Assembly (NCBI GenBank): GCA_036874045.1
Contig: CM072345.1
Location: 5,729,501 to 5,793,500 of the forward strand
Direction of reading: 5' to 3'
DNA: 64,000 nucleotides
From: Cymodocea nodosa
Lineage: Eukaryota; Streptophyta; Magnoliopsida; Alismatales; Cymodoceaceae
Shown here one piece after another: positions 24,827 through 36,106 of this stretch. Below the pieces are notes generated by a model. That model ran no database searches, was not told the DNA's origin, and saw only the letters and a list, made by a program, of their open reading frames with translations. A program made the position numbers and the translations under genes. Positions within the stretch are counted from its first letter, which is position 1. The number at the start of each line of letters is the position of its first letter.

Positions 24827-25381
24827 TGTTAGAAAATTAACATAAACCTAAGTTTTAATGTTTATAACCACAAACGCACGGAGTTCATTATAGAAAGCAT
24901 GCAAGAACGGGTCGAGTCCATAGGGAATAACAATTAAAATACAATCATCTAGAGTTTATAGATATGCCTTGTGTAAATATATTCTCATCACATGATTGCC
25001 TTAATAATCATGGATATGTTAAGAATGACTTCATATATATTTAAATTAGTCATGAGAAAACTCATTCATGTCCTCCTCTATCCATCATTCAAGAGAATGC
25101 ACACACAAAATTAGTTATTACACTACAAGCAAGAAATAAGACTACACTATATTATACTACTAATTCTACTACAAATCTAGCATACATGGACTTATAACCA
25201 TACATCTATGTCCATGTATGCCCTGATCTACTAAGTATAAGCAAGAGACATTAAAATCCAAGTAATAAGGGGGTTAGAGTTAAGTAAAAAACATCTAAGC
25301 TATGCTAGAGTTAGAAGAACAAAGAATGAATTGAATCAACATAAAAAAACATAAAATCAAACACATGAAAGGCAAGATACT
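24827..25381 (-). mobile_element. Family-D gypsy LTR, left part (3' end of the LTR)
   Basis: Left portion of an LTR split by element A1; the right portion is 51442-52659. The block 'gcatgcaagaacgggtcgagtccatagggaataa' (24898-24931) is a typical late-LTR sequence of plant Ty3/gypsy elements and is shared with family C. The left end is approximate. The last five bases, ATACT (25377-25381), are the A1 target duplication. Confidence 0.55.
25377..25381. repeat. Target-site duplication ATACT (left, A1)
   Basis: Identical to 51437-51441 on the far side of A1, as expected for a 5-bp copia integration. Confidence 0.9.
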
Positions 25382-25682
25382 TGTAGGATCGTATGACTAC
25401 ACAAGAGGGGGGGTGAATTATGTATTTTTAATATTTTCTTAAATATAATTGAAACTTTAAAACTCAAAAACAAGTCGAGACATTGTTTTCATAAAATCAT
25501 TTTTATTCAAGGTTTCAATTACAATATACAATTCAATTCTCCTTAGAAATTATAGATGCAATTATAATTCGATACCATGTATCATTTAAACAATTTCATA
25601 ACTACAAACAGAGAAAACTAATTTACGGAATTTAAACCATTTCTCCCTATTTGAGATCTTTCTTCTTCTTTAGCAATTCTTT

Positions 25683-25866
25683 AGTGACGAATATCTTGTC
25701 TTTCTCTGTTTCACTGAATTTGATTTCTTTTGATACTTTAAATCTTCAGTGACATAAATAATACATTGTTCTGCTTTACTGAATTTTCTTCCACCTGATA
25801 CTTCAAATCTTTAGCGACATAAATTTAACCTTTTCTGCTTCACTGAATTTTCTTCCACCTGAGAGA
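25683..25866. repeat. Three ~65-bp tandem units in LTR A
   Basis: Units start at 25683, 25748 and 25813 ('ag-gacataaat..ctgcttcactgaattttcttccacctgatactt-aaatctt'). The 5' LTR (about 49975-50155) also has three. The A2 LTR has about two and the LTR at 1-794 about one. This variation explains much of the LTR length difference. Confidence 0.75.
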
Positions 25867-25950
25867 TTTTCCCCGAAGAGGTGTTTTTGATCCCTGAAAA
25901 AGATTTTTCTTTTGGTGTGCAGGGATAGTTTGATCAACGAGAATTCTATG

Positions 25951-25959
25951 CCTTTTATA
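25951..25959 (-). promoter_or_regulatory. TATA box, A1 3' LTR
   Basis: TATAAAAGG on the minus strand, matching 50244-50252 and 349-357. Confidence 0.6.
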
Positions 25960-26559
25960 CTGTATCTTCATTTCATGCATATCCTTCATGTTTAATCACT
26001 ACCAGTTTTGCACTTCTCCACGTCTTTTCTTTTTCCTTCATCAAAACATACACGTTTTGACCCATGTTTATATTTCAAATTTTCTTTAATCATCAGTCCT
26101 GGATCTCTGAAAAATTTCCTACAAAATAAACTTTCTTGTCTAAAGAATTTTCCATCAAGTGTAATAATAAGTCGTTACTTTAATGTTAACTAAACGAGTA
26201 ACACAAGTATATATAACTTAACGTTTCTAACTTAACGAATTCCTCATGTGTCATTTCACGTGACAATTACTGTAGCTAACTCAACAAACTAAGTCTGTGG
26301 TGTTATGCTAACTCAACGAACCAGCTTAACCTTTCTTTTAGAAGGTTAAACGATAACTCATCAAAAATAGTTTAAGTTTCGGATAGTTATGGTTGTAAGT
26401 CACCGAAAAACTCTTTATACCATAAAATTAGTGAGACACGTGTCAAGTCCTGAAAACATGACTTAAGTTACCTTTCGGATAGTTACGACTGTAAGTCTCC
26501 AAAAAAACTTTAACTCACCGATTTAGTAATAAACAAATGTTTTTATAATAAGAATTTTA

Positions 26560-26900
26560 CCACGTGCAAAAATAACAACTTAAGTTTATAACACTAACCT
26601 AACGCATTGCCTTAGTGTTCAATATAGTAACTCAACGCATTTAGTTATGTTAACTTAACGAGTTAAACATGTGCACCTCACGTGATACAATACAACATTC
26701 GTAACTTATAATTTCACCACGTGTATAACACTAACTTAATGAGTTCGTCTCTTCTTTTACTCACTAACTTAACAAGTTATCACGTGACCTATTTTAACCT
26801 TTAAGCCTCTAACTTAACGAGTTCTCACGTGACCTCTATACAAACAAAACTCTAACTTAACGAGTTGTCTAAACGTGCATTGTTCATGATACAGAATATA
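26560..26900 (-). promoter_or_regulatory. U3 motif array: TTAACGAGTT-type boxes alternating with CACGTG
   Basis: At least five copies of '(ct)aacttaa-gagtt' alternate with CACGTG (ACGT-core) sites, for example 26673, 26705, 26775 and 26825. The array is conserved in the other LTR of A1 (about 50860-51180) and in A2 (about 62690-63050). ACGT cores are known plant bZIP/bHLH sites; a role as stress-responsive enhancer is inference. Confidence 0.55.
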
Positions 26901-27143
26901 TAACTTTAAAACATATCATACTTTTCAATAAAAACACACGTTAACTTAACGTTTAGTTAAATGAGAAATTAATGCAACAAAAAGACTAGTTATTAACTTC
27001 AGATCCAATACAGACAAGTATTTATGCCAGTAAGCTTTTTCTGTATTAATTGATGATTTTAATTTCTTTTCACAAGCAATAGTAATTGAGCAAATATGAT
27101 TATTTGTCATTCAGCACACATCATCAAAACAAAATACTCAACA

Positions 27144-27157
27144 ATCTCCCCCTTTTT
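27144..27157 (-). other. Polypurine tract of A1 (primary)
   Basis: On the minus strand AAAAAGGGGGAGAT directly precedes the 3' LTR start TGTTGAG. This primes plus-strand DNA synthesis. The sequence is the conserved Sirevirus type. A second copy is at 27450-27462. Confidence 0.85.
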
Positions 27158-27449
27158 GATGATGACAAAACCATATTAAATCAATTATGAAATATGTTTA
27201 ACTCAACAAAGCACCTTTGTTGGGTTAACTTTTAATTCAACAAACTTGTTTGTTGACTTAAGTTCACTTAAGCTTATTTCTATTGTTTGTGTAAATTTTA
27301 CCTCTCAGAACTAAAACTCTCAGATGTCAATAATTATATAAGTATCGGTTTCCTAATTATCATCTGTCAGATTACAATAACCATTTAAATATCATCTTCT
27401 TTTATAATATATATGCAATTAAGATCATAATCATCTTTTTATAATATTT

Positions 27450-27462
27450 CTCCCCCTTTTTG
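27450..27462 (-). other. Second polypurine tract of A1
   Basis: AAAAAGGGGGAGA-type tract about 300 bases upstream of the primary one. Repeated tracts before the 3' LTR are a known trait of Sireviruses and recur in B1 and B2. Confidence 0.7.
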
Positions 27463-27637
27463 TCATTAATCAAAAAGATAATTACAGAGAATATATATAT
27501 ATAAGAGATATATTTACAACAACTCTTTCTGTAAACAAGAATAATAATTGAACACATTTACAAAAAAATGTATTGTTCAATGAATCAAACAAGTAATACA
27601 AACATTACATTTTGTATTCAGAAACAAATAAAAACAG

Positions 27638-28492
27638 TTATCGACCCCTCCTAAGTATATCACTAATAGCATTACATATTTTATCTCTTAGATGCCTAAT
27701 ATCATTTCTAATGTCGTTAAGCACTGCATCTAAGTTAGGAGGTAGCTGGGTTTGCTATTCTACTTAAACTGAATAACTTTGTTGTTGTTGTTGTATATGG
27801 TCTATATAATCAAGTTGTTGTTGTTGTCGTTGAGGTTTATGCATGGCTTAGAATTTTTGCAAATCTTTAACACTATATGCTCTCATTTCTTTAGTTTCAG
27901 AGGGCCAGTCAGATAAAGTCAATTGGCTTGCAAGGATTCTACATACAAAATCACCATAAAATAACTTTGAACTCATATGCTGTAGTTGAGAATTAAAAAC
28001 ATCAAACCAATTGATTTGAATTCTATTCAGTAGGTCATAAGTTGCATATAAACAGCTTCTGACTTCCAAATTGTGTCCAACTCTCTGAAATAAAGTTGCA
28101 TGCAATATATTTGCAATAAACCTTGCCTCTGCATTTAGATTTTCCATTAATCTCATTTCAGAATATACATCTGGAATTTTTGATAAAGACTGAATGTTCC
28201 ATTCCAATTGGCTAATCATGTCAAATCTGTTTGTAACAACAACACTTTCATTCTTTAATCCTAAAACTTCAAAAATTAACTCAAGAGACAATATAAACTC
28301 CTGTTGATTTATTTGAGTTTTCAGAAAATTTCCATTCTTGACCAGATTGCTATAAAAAGTTGCAATAAGCTCTGTGTATTACTTCCATTTCGTTCCAACT
28401 GGCAATAATTGAATGGGGCCTTGAAACTCAAATAGATCTCTTATTTCCATCAAATTTCTGAACTTTATTGGACGAGCATGCAGAATCTGACA
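27638..28492 (-). pseudogene. A1 accessory ORF, C-terminal half (cut by B1)
   Basis: Continuation of the ORF that begins at 42491. The reading frame leaves the left side of B1 in the same frame in which it enters at 41086. It contains DLFEFQG, a region with VLGLKNE, and the core EARFIANILHATLFQRVGH followed by CLYATYDLLNRIQINW. It ends in ISDILRRGR and a TAA at 27638-27640. B1 and B2 carry the same block, so it is a conserved domain of this accessory protein. One internal stop is visible upstream of 28291. The region before the stop is Gln-rich (CAA/GTT run at 27780-27830). Function unknown; it faintly resembles 'putative plant transposon protein' domains. Confidence 0.7.
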
Positions 28493-28497
28493 TGTAA
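28493..28497. repeat. Target-site duplication TGTAA (left, B1)
   Basis: Identical to 41081-41085 on the other side of B1. Confidence 0.9.
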
Positions 28498-29703
28498 TGT
28501 AGGATCGTCTGTATCATAAGAGGGGGGTGAATTGTGTCTTTAGTAATTAAACTAGCGGATAAAACAAGAGCACAAAACACTCGTAAATGAAATTTTATTC
28601 TTTTATTTCAAGACAGAATTTATAATATCTTTTTAGCTCAATTCCCTTCTTGACGGTTTTGATATAGTAATTTTTTAATATATAATTCAAATAGGAAAAC
28701 AAAGCTCTTTTTCAAAACTAATTTTGAATTGTATAAAACCTGATCTTTATGCACACAGCTCTTTTCTTTCTCTTTGCTCAGCTTCTGTATCTCTTCTTCT
28801 CTAGTTGTTGAATTTCCAGACTTCTTGCGTTTGCAGCTCCTTTTCTAAAATTGCTTGGAATTTCGAACTTCTTCTGATGTTGGAGAACTTTTCAGAATAT
28901 GAATATTCAAACTTAACTTTTCAGTTAGGGATCCAGATTGAATATTCAGACTTAGTTTTTGAGATTGGGATCCTCTGTTGTAATGTAGCTCGTACTCTCT
29001 ATTAGTAGTCGAACTCTGTTGTCTTTCACGTTCAGCATGTTCATCCACTTGATCCACAATCCATAATCCATAATCCACGTACTAATTTTCTCTTTAATCC
29101 AAATTACTTTCTATTTAAATTTTCACTTTCTTCACTAACAATTTGAGTTTCCACGATCTCCACTTATACATTTACCGAAACTTTATCTTCCTAGAGTCTT
29201 ATAGAATATCTTCTAAGTCTTCGATTTAGTTGAACATTTATCCTTTAACTCCTATCAAAATTCGAACACTCATCCTTTAACTCTTCGAGTTTTTGCACTT
29301 GCAAAACACGTGACTAAACAAGGAAACTTATCTATTCATTAGTCCTTTTATAAAACTCGAACAGTTATCTATCCATACGTATAAAAACTCGAATAGTTAT
29401 CTAACTATTCAATTTTTCATTACCGAACGCACATGGAAAATACTTGACAACTTAAAACATTAAAAACACACGTGCGGATAACTTAACTATATGAGTTTTT
29501 AACATAAAGTATTCGACAAAAACAAAACGTTAACTATCCGAAAGTTTAACTATTGCAAATCTAGCTCTTTAGAAATCTTTAATTTATCCGACATAAAAAT
29601 GAAACTTTCCGATAATCTGTTAACTATTATACTTAGAGAATATTATGTAGACTTATTTAAATCCGTTAATAAAGCATACATCATCAAAATTAAATACCTA
29701 ACA
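28498..29703 (-). mobile_element. 3' LTR of B1
   Basis: 1206 bp, near-identical to 39874-41080, with scattered mostly transitional differences. Its U3 is rich in 'gttaactatccga', 'cgataactt' and 'ctcgaacagttatct' type motifs. Confidence 0.93.
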
Positions 29704-29718
29704 ATCTCCCCCTTTTTG
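29704..29718 (-). other. Primary polypurine tract of B1
   Basis: AAAAAGGGGGAGAT directly before the 3' LTR start TGTTAGG on the minus strand. Additional purine tracts occur at 29753-29767 and 29797-29806. Confidence 0.85.
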
Positions 29719-29752
29719 ATGATGTCAAAACCTAATAAGTCACATAATTTAT

Positions 29753-29806
29753 ATCTTCCCCTTTTTGGCATTATAAAAAAGTAAACAAACTATTTTCTCC
29801 CCCTTT
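29753..29806 (-). other. Extra polypurine tracts of B1
   Basis: Two further G-rich purine runs (29753-29767 and 29797-29806) 50-100 bases upstream of the primary tract. The same spacing and repetition are seen in B2 (58860-58872). Confidence 0.65.
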
Positions 29807-30029
29807 AGGAATTTAAGTTTTATAAATGTAAGGAAGGATATCTTACTAAGTATATATTAATCAAAACGATAGTGTCAACCATACATAGGATTTATGAATT
29901 AAGCAAAAACTATTTAATATCATAAACTGTGAAAAATAATCACGTAACATTAAAATCAGTAAACAGTTTACATAATGGTTTTGGTTACAAATTACAAAAA
30001 ATAAATCATGTAATACATAATTTGTATAA

Positions 30030-32614
30030 TCACAAGCCTCTTTGTCTTCGAAAAATATCAATCAGGGTATCTGAAATTTTCTTTGCAATATCTATACTAA
30101 CTCTGTTTATCTGATCAAGTAATGCCTGATCTAAATCATTTTGAAAAACTTGTGATGGTTGTTGTAAAAATTCAGTATGTATGTCTGTATCTATACCTGT
30201 ATGTATTTCTCTGTGTATACCTTATTGTATATCTGTATGTATATCTTGTTGTATATCTGTATGTTGCTGTGTTTCTGTAAATTCTGCGAATTGTTGCTAT
30301 GTTTGCCTAACCTGTTGTTGTTATTGTTTGAGGATAGGTGTATCTGCCACTTGGTATTTTTGGAGTTCCTTTGCAGAGAAAGATTATGACTTTAATCTTT
30401 TCTGTGGCCAAGGTGTAATATCTGTTTGACTTGCCACAATTCTCAAAATTGTATCACCATAAAATAATTTACTCTGCAAATATAGGATATGAGAAACAAA
30501 AATATCATACCAGTTCACCTGTATATGGTTGATTAATGCGTATGTAGCATAAAGACAACATCTACCAACTTCTGCCTCATGACCAAACCTCTAAAACAAT
30601 GTAGCATGCAATATTTTTGCAATAAAACGTGCTTGGCCATTTAAGTCATTTAGTAATGTCAATGGTTTGTTGGTAGTTGGATCTTTGGCTAAACTTGTAA
30701 TGTCTCATCCCAATCGATAAACCTGTTTTCTTTCTGATAATTTAAGTCCTTCATTTTTCAGACCAAGTACTTGATGAAGTAAATCTGGAGTTAAATATAT
30801 GTCATTTTCTTGTATATTAGAAATAGGAATACTTTCTTCCACTGTTAAGTATGAGTAAAAACAACTGAGAAGTTCAGGTATAGCAAGATGGTCTGGATGT
30901 TGTGGAAGTAGAGTCAACAAGCCTTGAAATTCAAACAGTTCACGTATATGTGCCATCCCTTCAAACTTAACTGGTCTTGAATATAAAATTGTAAAAGTTT
31001 TATATGTCTGAAATTTGTCATAACAGGAATTATTTCTGAACCATTATAGTGTATTTGCATCTAAACTCTATTCAGGATTAGGTATTTTCCTATCATGATG
31101 CTCTGATCTGGGACTTGTTTCAATATTATTAGCAACATCTATATTGTCAGATCTTTTAGAACTGGTGGAATTTCTATCAAAACTAGTATAAATGTCTGAA
31201 ATATTTGTTATTGTCGTATCAATAATCTGCTGAATTTCTTCTATTTGTTCTTCTAGAAACATTTCAGTAGCAACAGTCTCTATAACAATCTGTATATCAG
31301 CAACCTGTATATCTATATGTGATCTATACAACTGTCTCTATATGAAAGAATGTTCTATATTTGTCCGTGGAATAGAATCATCCTGTATTTCTGAAATTTG
31401 TATATGTGAGACATTGGTAGTATCATATTCTATTTGTAACTGTGTATGTTGTTGATTATATACATTTATCAACAAGTATACGATATATTGTAACAGACAT
31501 AACCATACATATAAAGTGTAGTATAAGCAACTATACCAAAATTCAAAAGTCTCCATTCGAGATACAATAAGAGGAAGAATATCTATACATTCCTCTTCAA
31601 ATGAAATATCTTCAAAATTCATAGACTCAGTGTCTATGTCATCAATAATATCATCAAATTTGATATCATCTGTATATATATCATCAAAACATTCTCACTT
31701 TCCGTAGGAAAAGAATGTGTGCTTGCAGCATTGTGTGAAAAACTATCTATTGTATTAAAAGATACATTATGCACTAATGTGACACAATACCTTAGAGTAT
31801 ATGCTTGTAAGCCAATATTTGTCACATCTGCTGGGATTCCTGACAAAAATGTCTGTCCAGCTTCTACAATGGAGCATAGTTTTCCATTTTTCACTAATTC
31901 TTCTTTTTGCTGCAATATTCTTTGTACACCTGCAGTTAGTCCAAAATATTCAATTGTCTTTTTCTTTGTCCGACTATATGTCTGCAGTGTTTCAGGTTGT
32001 TCAAGAGGTTCTAAAATTGTCTTAATTTCTCCTGTTAAAGGCACCTGTTGTCTTGATGATCCTTCACCATGATGCCTAGGTGGTAATAATGGAATATAGA
32101 GTTTTAAGCTCTCCACCTCTGCCATTTTGAGTTGATAAACTCTTTGTCCTTCACTTTGAAGGCCCATTTTACTAATGGCGGTTTTTTGTTCATCGATATA
32201 CTGTTTAATATCATCTAAAACAGTTGGGGGAAAATAATGTTAGGAATACAAGGATTGTAATTCCCTGTTTGCATTTTCGATCATTGGTCCCCACTTCTTT
32301 CCATAATAAATGATAGACTGTACCGATGTCTCTAGTACATGTCCAGAACTTACAATCGCAGGGTTAGGTTGTAAATTTCTTTTCCATAAATGCAATGCGG
32401 AAAGTTCAGTCTGTTTTAGTCTAAACTGTGTTTCAGCATAATTTTGAATAAATTTCCAACAGAAATTTTTCTCATCTTGAATAGCTTTTCTGATTTCGTG
32501 TAGTACTTTGTTTGAAAAAGTGTACCTAGAGTAAATATCGTTGTTTTCATTCTGCATTTTCTGAAGTTCCAGCTCTCTTTTCTGCACTTTGGTGATTCTA
32601 CCACGTCCTGACAT
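30030..32614 (-). pseudogene. B1 accessory (post-pol) ORF
   Basis: Starts MSGRGRITKVQKREL at 32614 and can be followed, across several stops, to a TGA at 30030-30032, about 860 codons. The N-terminal ~125 residues are basic and helical. A middle part (about 32167-31640) is followed by a strongly hydrophobic stretch near 31560-31450 that looks membrane-spanning. Acidic, Ile/Thr-rich sequence comes next (31331-31068). Then comes the conserved domain with ELFEFQG, VLGLKNEG and ARFIAKILHATLF, matching the A1 ORF. The end ..IDIFRRQRGL parallels A1's. Stops include 32237-32239. By position it corresponds to the envelope-like ORF slot of Sireviruses; whether it is envelope-related is not shown. Confidence 0.75.
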
Positions 32615-34642
32615 TGTTGATTAATCTTCGCTTTGCACTGTAGAACTTAGTGGAAGGAAAGATTGTGAAGCTAGGGTTTTACCAAGGTAGAAACATGAAA
32701 GGTTGTTAGGAAAACATTCATAACTCTCCGAGTTTAGAAATGGATAAACGGATTCAATCATTGAAATCATAAATATAAGATCCGTTACCAATAAATAACT
32801 CGAGTGCTTGCAATAACTATACAAGTTTTACAACCAACAATTGCAGAATACTTAGCGTAACTGTGTATATAAAGAAAATAACTTCAGCCTAAGTGAAAAA
32901 GTGAGAAAACTCGAAGACTTATGATAACTGTTCGAGTTTCTCGAAGGAATAGGTGTGAAAAGTTGAAGATTTAAACATAATTATTCGAGTTTCGACTAAG
33001 ACAATATAAAGTAGTGAAATTCAACACATGCACAATTTTAACTTAAGGTGTGTAGAAAGTTTCGAAGACTTATAAACCTAACTATCCGATGCTGAGGCGC
33101 ATTTCGGAGAGTTACAGATAACCTTCTGAAAAATAACTTAAGTCAATCGTCTAGATCACGACACGTGTACTTAAGTAGTTTTATAATAAAGAGATGTTTC
33201 GGATAGTTACAAATCTAACTTTTCGATGCCTAGACGCATTTCAGAGAGTTACAGATAACTTACCGAAAATCGACTTAAGTTATGCATTATGGTTTCGACA
33301 CGTGTACTTCAGGAAATAATAAAATAGTCTATTGAACGTTTTAAAACACAACTATCCGATACTTGTAATATAACTTGCCGAAACAATAGAAAATTTGGAT
33401 ACTTAAGAATTAAAATACCTGCAAGTCACTAACAGTTTAGAAATGTACTTAATTAAGGTGTATTTCCTGAAATTATGCAAATTCTTTCATGAAAACATAT
33501 AATATTTCAAAAGTTATGAATTATTATACGAGAAATTGCTCCCCCTACATAAATGTAGTGTAAAGAATCTATGGCGTACTTAATCTGGCTTGCCAAGCCC
33601 TAAGTAGAGTTGGCTTAAAAAGGTCAAATAACTTACTTAAAGAGGATGCTAAGCCTTAAATAGATTTAAGTTTCTCCTTCTTCTTTTTTTAATTTGAATG
33701 AAATACAGAAATAAGTAGTAGAGTTAACAATTTAGACTTTCTAGCTTTTATCTTATTCAGTTTACAAAAGATAATTCATAGAGATATACCTACAGAAACT
33801 TAAAAGATTTCAATAATGAGTACACAACTTAAGACAAATAAATATCGTACATTAGGTGTAAAGAGTAGATAATAACAAAAATAACAAGGATTATATGCAT
33901 AGATTATGTTAGGATTGTTATAACACCTTGAAAGATAATTAAGCTTGAGTACATTGCCTCTTTTTTTTCTTTTTTTTTTATATTTATATATATATATTTT
34001 ATGTATTACCTCCCACAATATCATCTTTTTATGTGATCATAATCCCTTGCTTAGGGGAAAGATAACCAGTTACTCAATGACAAGTGAGAACAGGTAATTT
34101 TTTTATTTTATTTTTAAATATAATCTGAATTACTTACAAAATGAGTTATCAGTCAGCACATCCCAAACTAGTTGGTTTAAGTGACTAGGGTTTAAGATCC
34201 CCCAACAGACTTAATTACTTAAGTAATTATAGACAAAAAATAAACAAAAATAAAACAAGACAGAAAATTAAATTTGAGGCAACCGCAAGACTTAATTTTT
34301 CTAACATAATGTTAATAACTTTCCTTTAATAAAAAGTACATACTTTCTATGTATTTTCCTGTTAAAATATCTGTAATAGCATATACATAAGTAACAAAAA
34401 TATAGTTGGCACTCACATTGAATCAATTTAACTTTTCCTTAAGTAATGTTTTCTGAATTTTTCTTAAATAAATTGACTTCAATAAAAATCAGAATTTCAT
34501 AAATTCTTAACTACCAGAAAACTGTAATTCGAAAATAGATATGTTGTTTTGTTTTGTTTGTTTTTTTTTTTTTTAATAAAAAAAAGACATTTAAATTCTA
34601 AAACTACCTTATAACAAACCAAAATACAATGAACAGGACCAT
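32615..34642 (-). other. B1 spacer between pol and accessory ORF
   Basis: About 2 kb of non-coding AT-rich sequence inside B1. Its part at 32930-33400 repeats the theme '(t)cggatagttac' / 'aactatccgat' and CGAG/CTCG motifs also found in the LTRs. A T/A tract lies at 33960-34000 and 34545-34575. It probably contains the promoter or splice acceptor region for the accessory ORF (inference). Confidence 0.55.
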
Positions 34643-36103
34643 TTAAATATTAGATAACCTACAGATACCAAGTTCTAATCGTAATTTTGAGAATGTATTT
34701 TCATCTAAGGGTTTTGTAAATAGATCTGCTAATTGTTCTATGATAGGAACAAAATTTAATACTATTTTTCCTTTTATAACATTATCCCTTAGAAAATAAT
34801 GTCAAACTTCTATATGTTTTGCTCGAGAATGTAAGACAGGATTTTTAGATAAACTTATTGCAGAATTACTATCACAGAAAATCTTAGTTGGTTCATAGTC
34901 TAAATTAAAATCTTTTAAGGTTTGTCTGATCCACAGGATTTGAGCACAGCAAAGTGCAGCAGCTATATATTCAGCTTCAGTTGTAGATAATGCTACACAA
35001 TTTTGCTTTTTGCTAAATCATGATACTAAAGAATTACCTAACAATTGACAAGTGCCACTGGTTCTTTTTCTTTTAGACTTACATCTTGCGAAATCAGCAT
35101 CACTATAACCTACTAAGTTTAAAGAACTGTGTTTAAAGTAAAATAGTTCGAAATTGATGGTTCCTAATAGATATTTAAAAATTCGTTTAACAGCAAGTAG
35201 GTGTGATTCCTTAGGATTTGATTGATATCTAGCACAAGTACACACACTAAACATAATATCTGGTCGGCTAGCTGTTAAATAGAGTAATGAACCAATCATA
35301 CTTTTATATTGTTTTGCATCTACAATTTTTCCAGAGTCATCTTTATCCAACTTGGTGATAGTACTCATTGGTGTATTCTTTGTTTTAGTGTTGTCTAAAC
35401 CAAACATCTTTAATAAATCTTGAGTATATTTTTCTTGTGAAATAAAAGTACCCTGATCTAATTGCTTAATTTGTAAGCCTAGGAAAAATGATAGTTCACC
35501 CATCATACTCATTTCAAATTGATTAGTCATGTCTTTTGAAAAGGACTCAACTAATTTATCATTTGTTGCTCTAAATATGATGTCATCTACATAGATTTGA
35601 ACTACTAATATATCTTTTTCGATCTTTTTGATAAAAAGAGTGTGATCTGCCTTTCCCATAGAATACCCTTTTTCCATAAGAAATTTAGATAATCTTTCAT
35701 ACCAAGACCTAGGAGCTTGTTTAAGGCCATATAGTGCCTTCTTAAGCTTATAAACATACTTAGGATGTTTTGAATCTTCAAAACCTAGAGGTTGTTTTAC
35801 ATACACTTCTTCTTTTATATATCCATTTAAAAAAGCAGTCTTAACATCCATTTGATATAATTTGAAATCCATATAACAAGCATATGCTAACAAAATTCGT
35901 ATTGATTCTAGTCTAGCAACAAGAGTAAATGTTTCATCATAGTCAATTCCTTCCTCTTGCTTGTAACCTTGAGCAACTAATCTAGCTTTATTTTTAACTA
36001 TATGTCCATCTTGATCTACTTTGTTTCTAAATACCCACCTTGTTCCTATTATGGATTGATTTTCAGGTGGTGGAACTAGATTCCATACCTCATTTCTTAT
36101 AAA
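34643..36103 (-). pseudogene. B1 reverse transcriptase and RNase H
   Basis: Copia RT with [26 protein letters not shown], catalytic YVDDIIF, then [10 protein letters not shown] and the RNase H start. An in-frame TGA at 35018-35020 stands where A1 has TGG (NLVSWFSKK). Beyond it the RNase H motifs (AEYIAAALC, SRAKHIE, FTKPLD) continue to a TAA at 34643. Another TAA at 36104-36106 replaces a Gln codon before the RT (A1 reads ELNQFIRN). Without these changes the domain is largely intact, but as it stands it cannot yield full-length Pol. Confidence 0.9.
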
Positions 36104-36106
36104 TTA

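Larger units (their letters stand above)
25382..27143 (-). mobile_element. 3' LTR of A1
   Basis: 1762 bp, TG...CA termini on the minus strand. It contains three 65-bp tandem units (25683-25866), a TATA box (25951-25959) and a U3 array of CTAACTTAACGAGTT-type and CACGTG motifs (about 26560-26900). Confidence 0.93.

Noticed and set aside
25748-25866. Regular short repeats considered as a CRISPR-like array
   Set aside because: Adjacent tandem units without spacers, within a plant LTR.
30177-30429. Cys/Leu/Tyr-rich plus-strand ORFs resembling small secreted peptides
   Set aside because: Antisense of the Gln/His/Thr/Ile-rich repeat in the B1 accessory ORF.
31719-32072. Plus-strand ORFs opposite the B1 accessory ORF, with an equivalent at 60822-61151
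   Set aside because: Antisense shadows. Their conservation in B2 follows from the minus-strand ORF.
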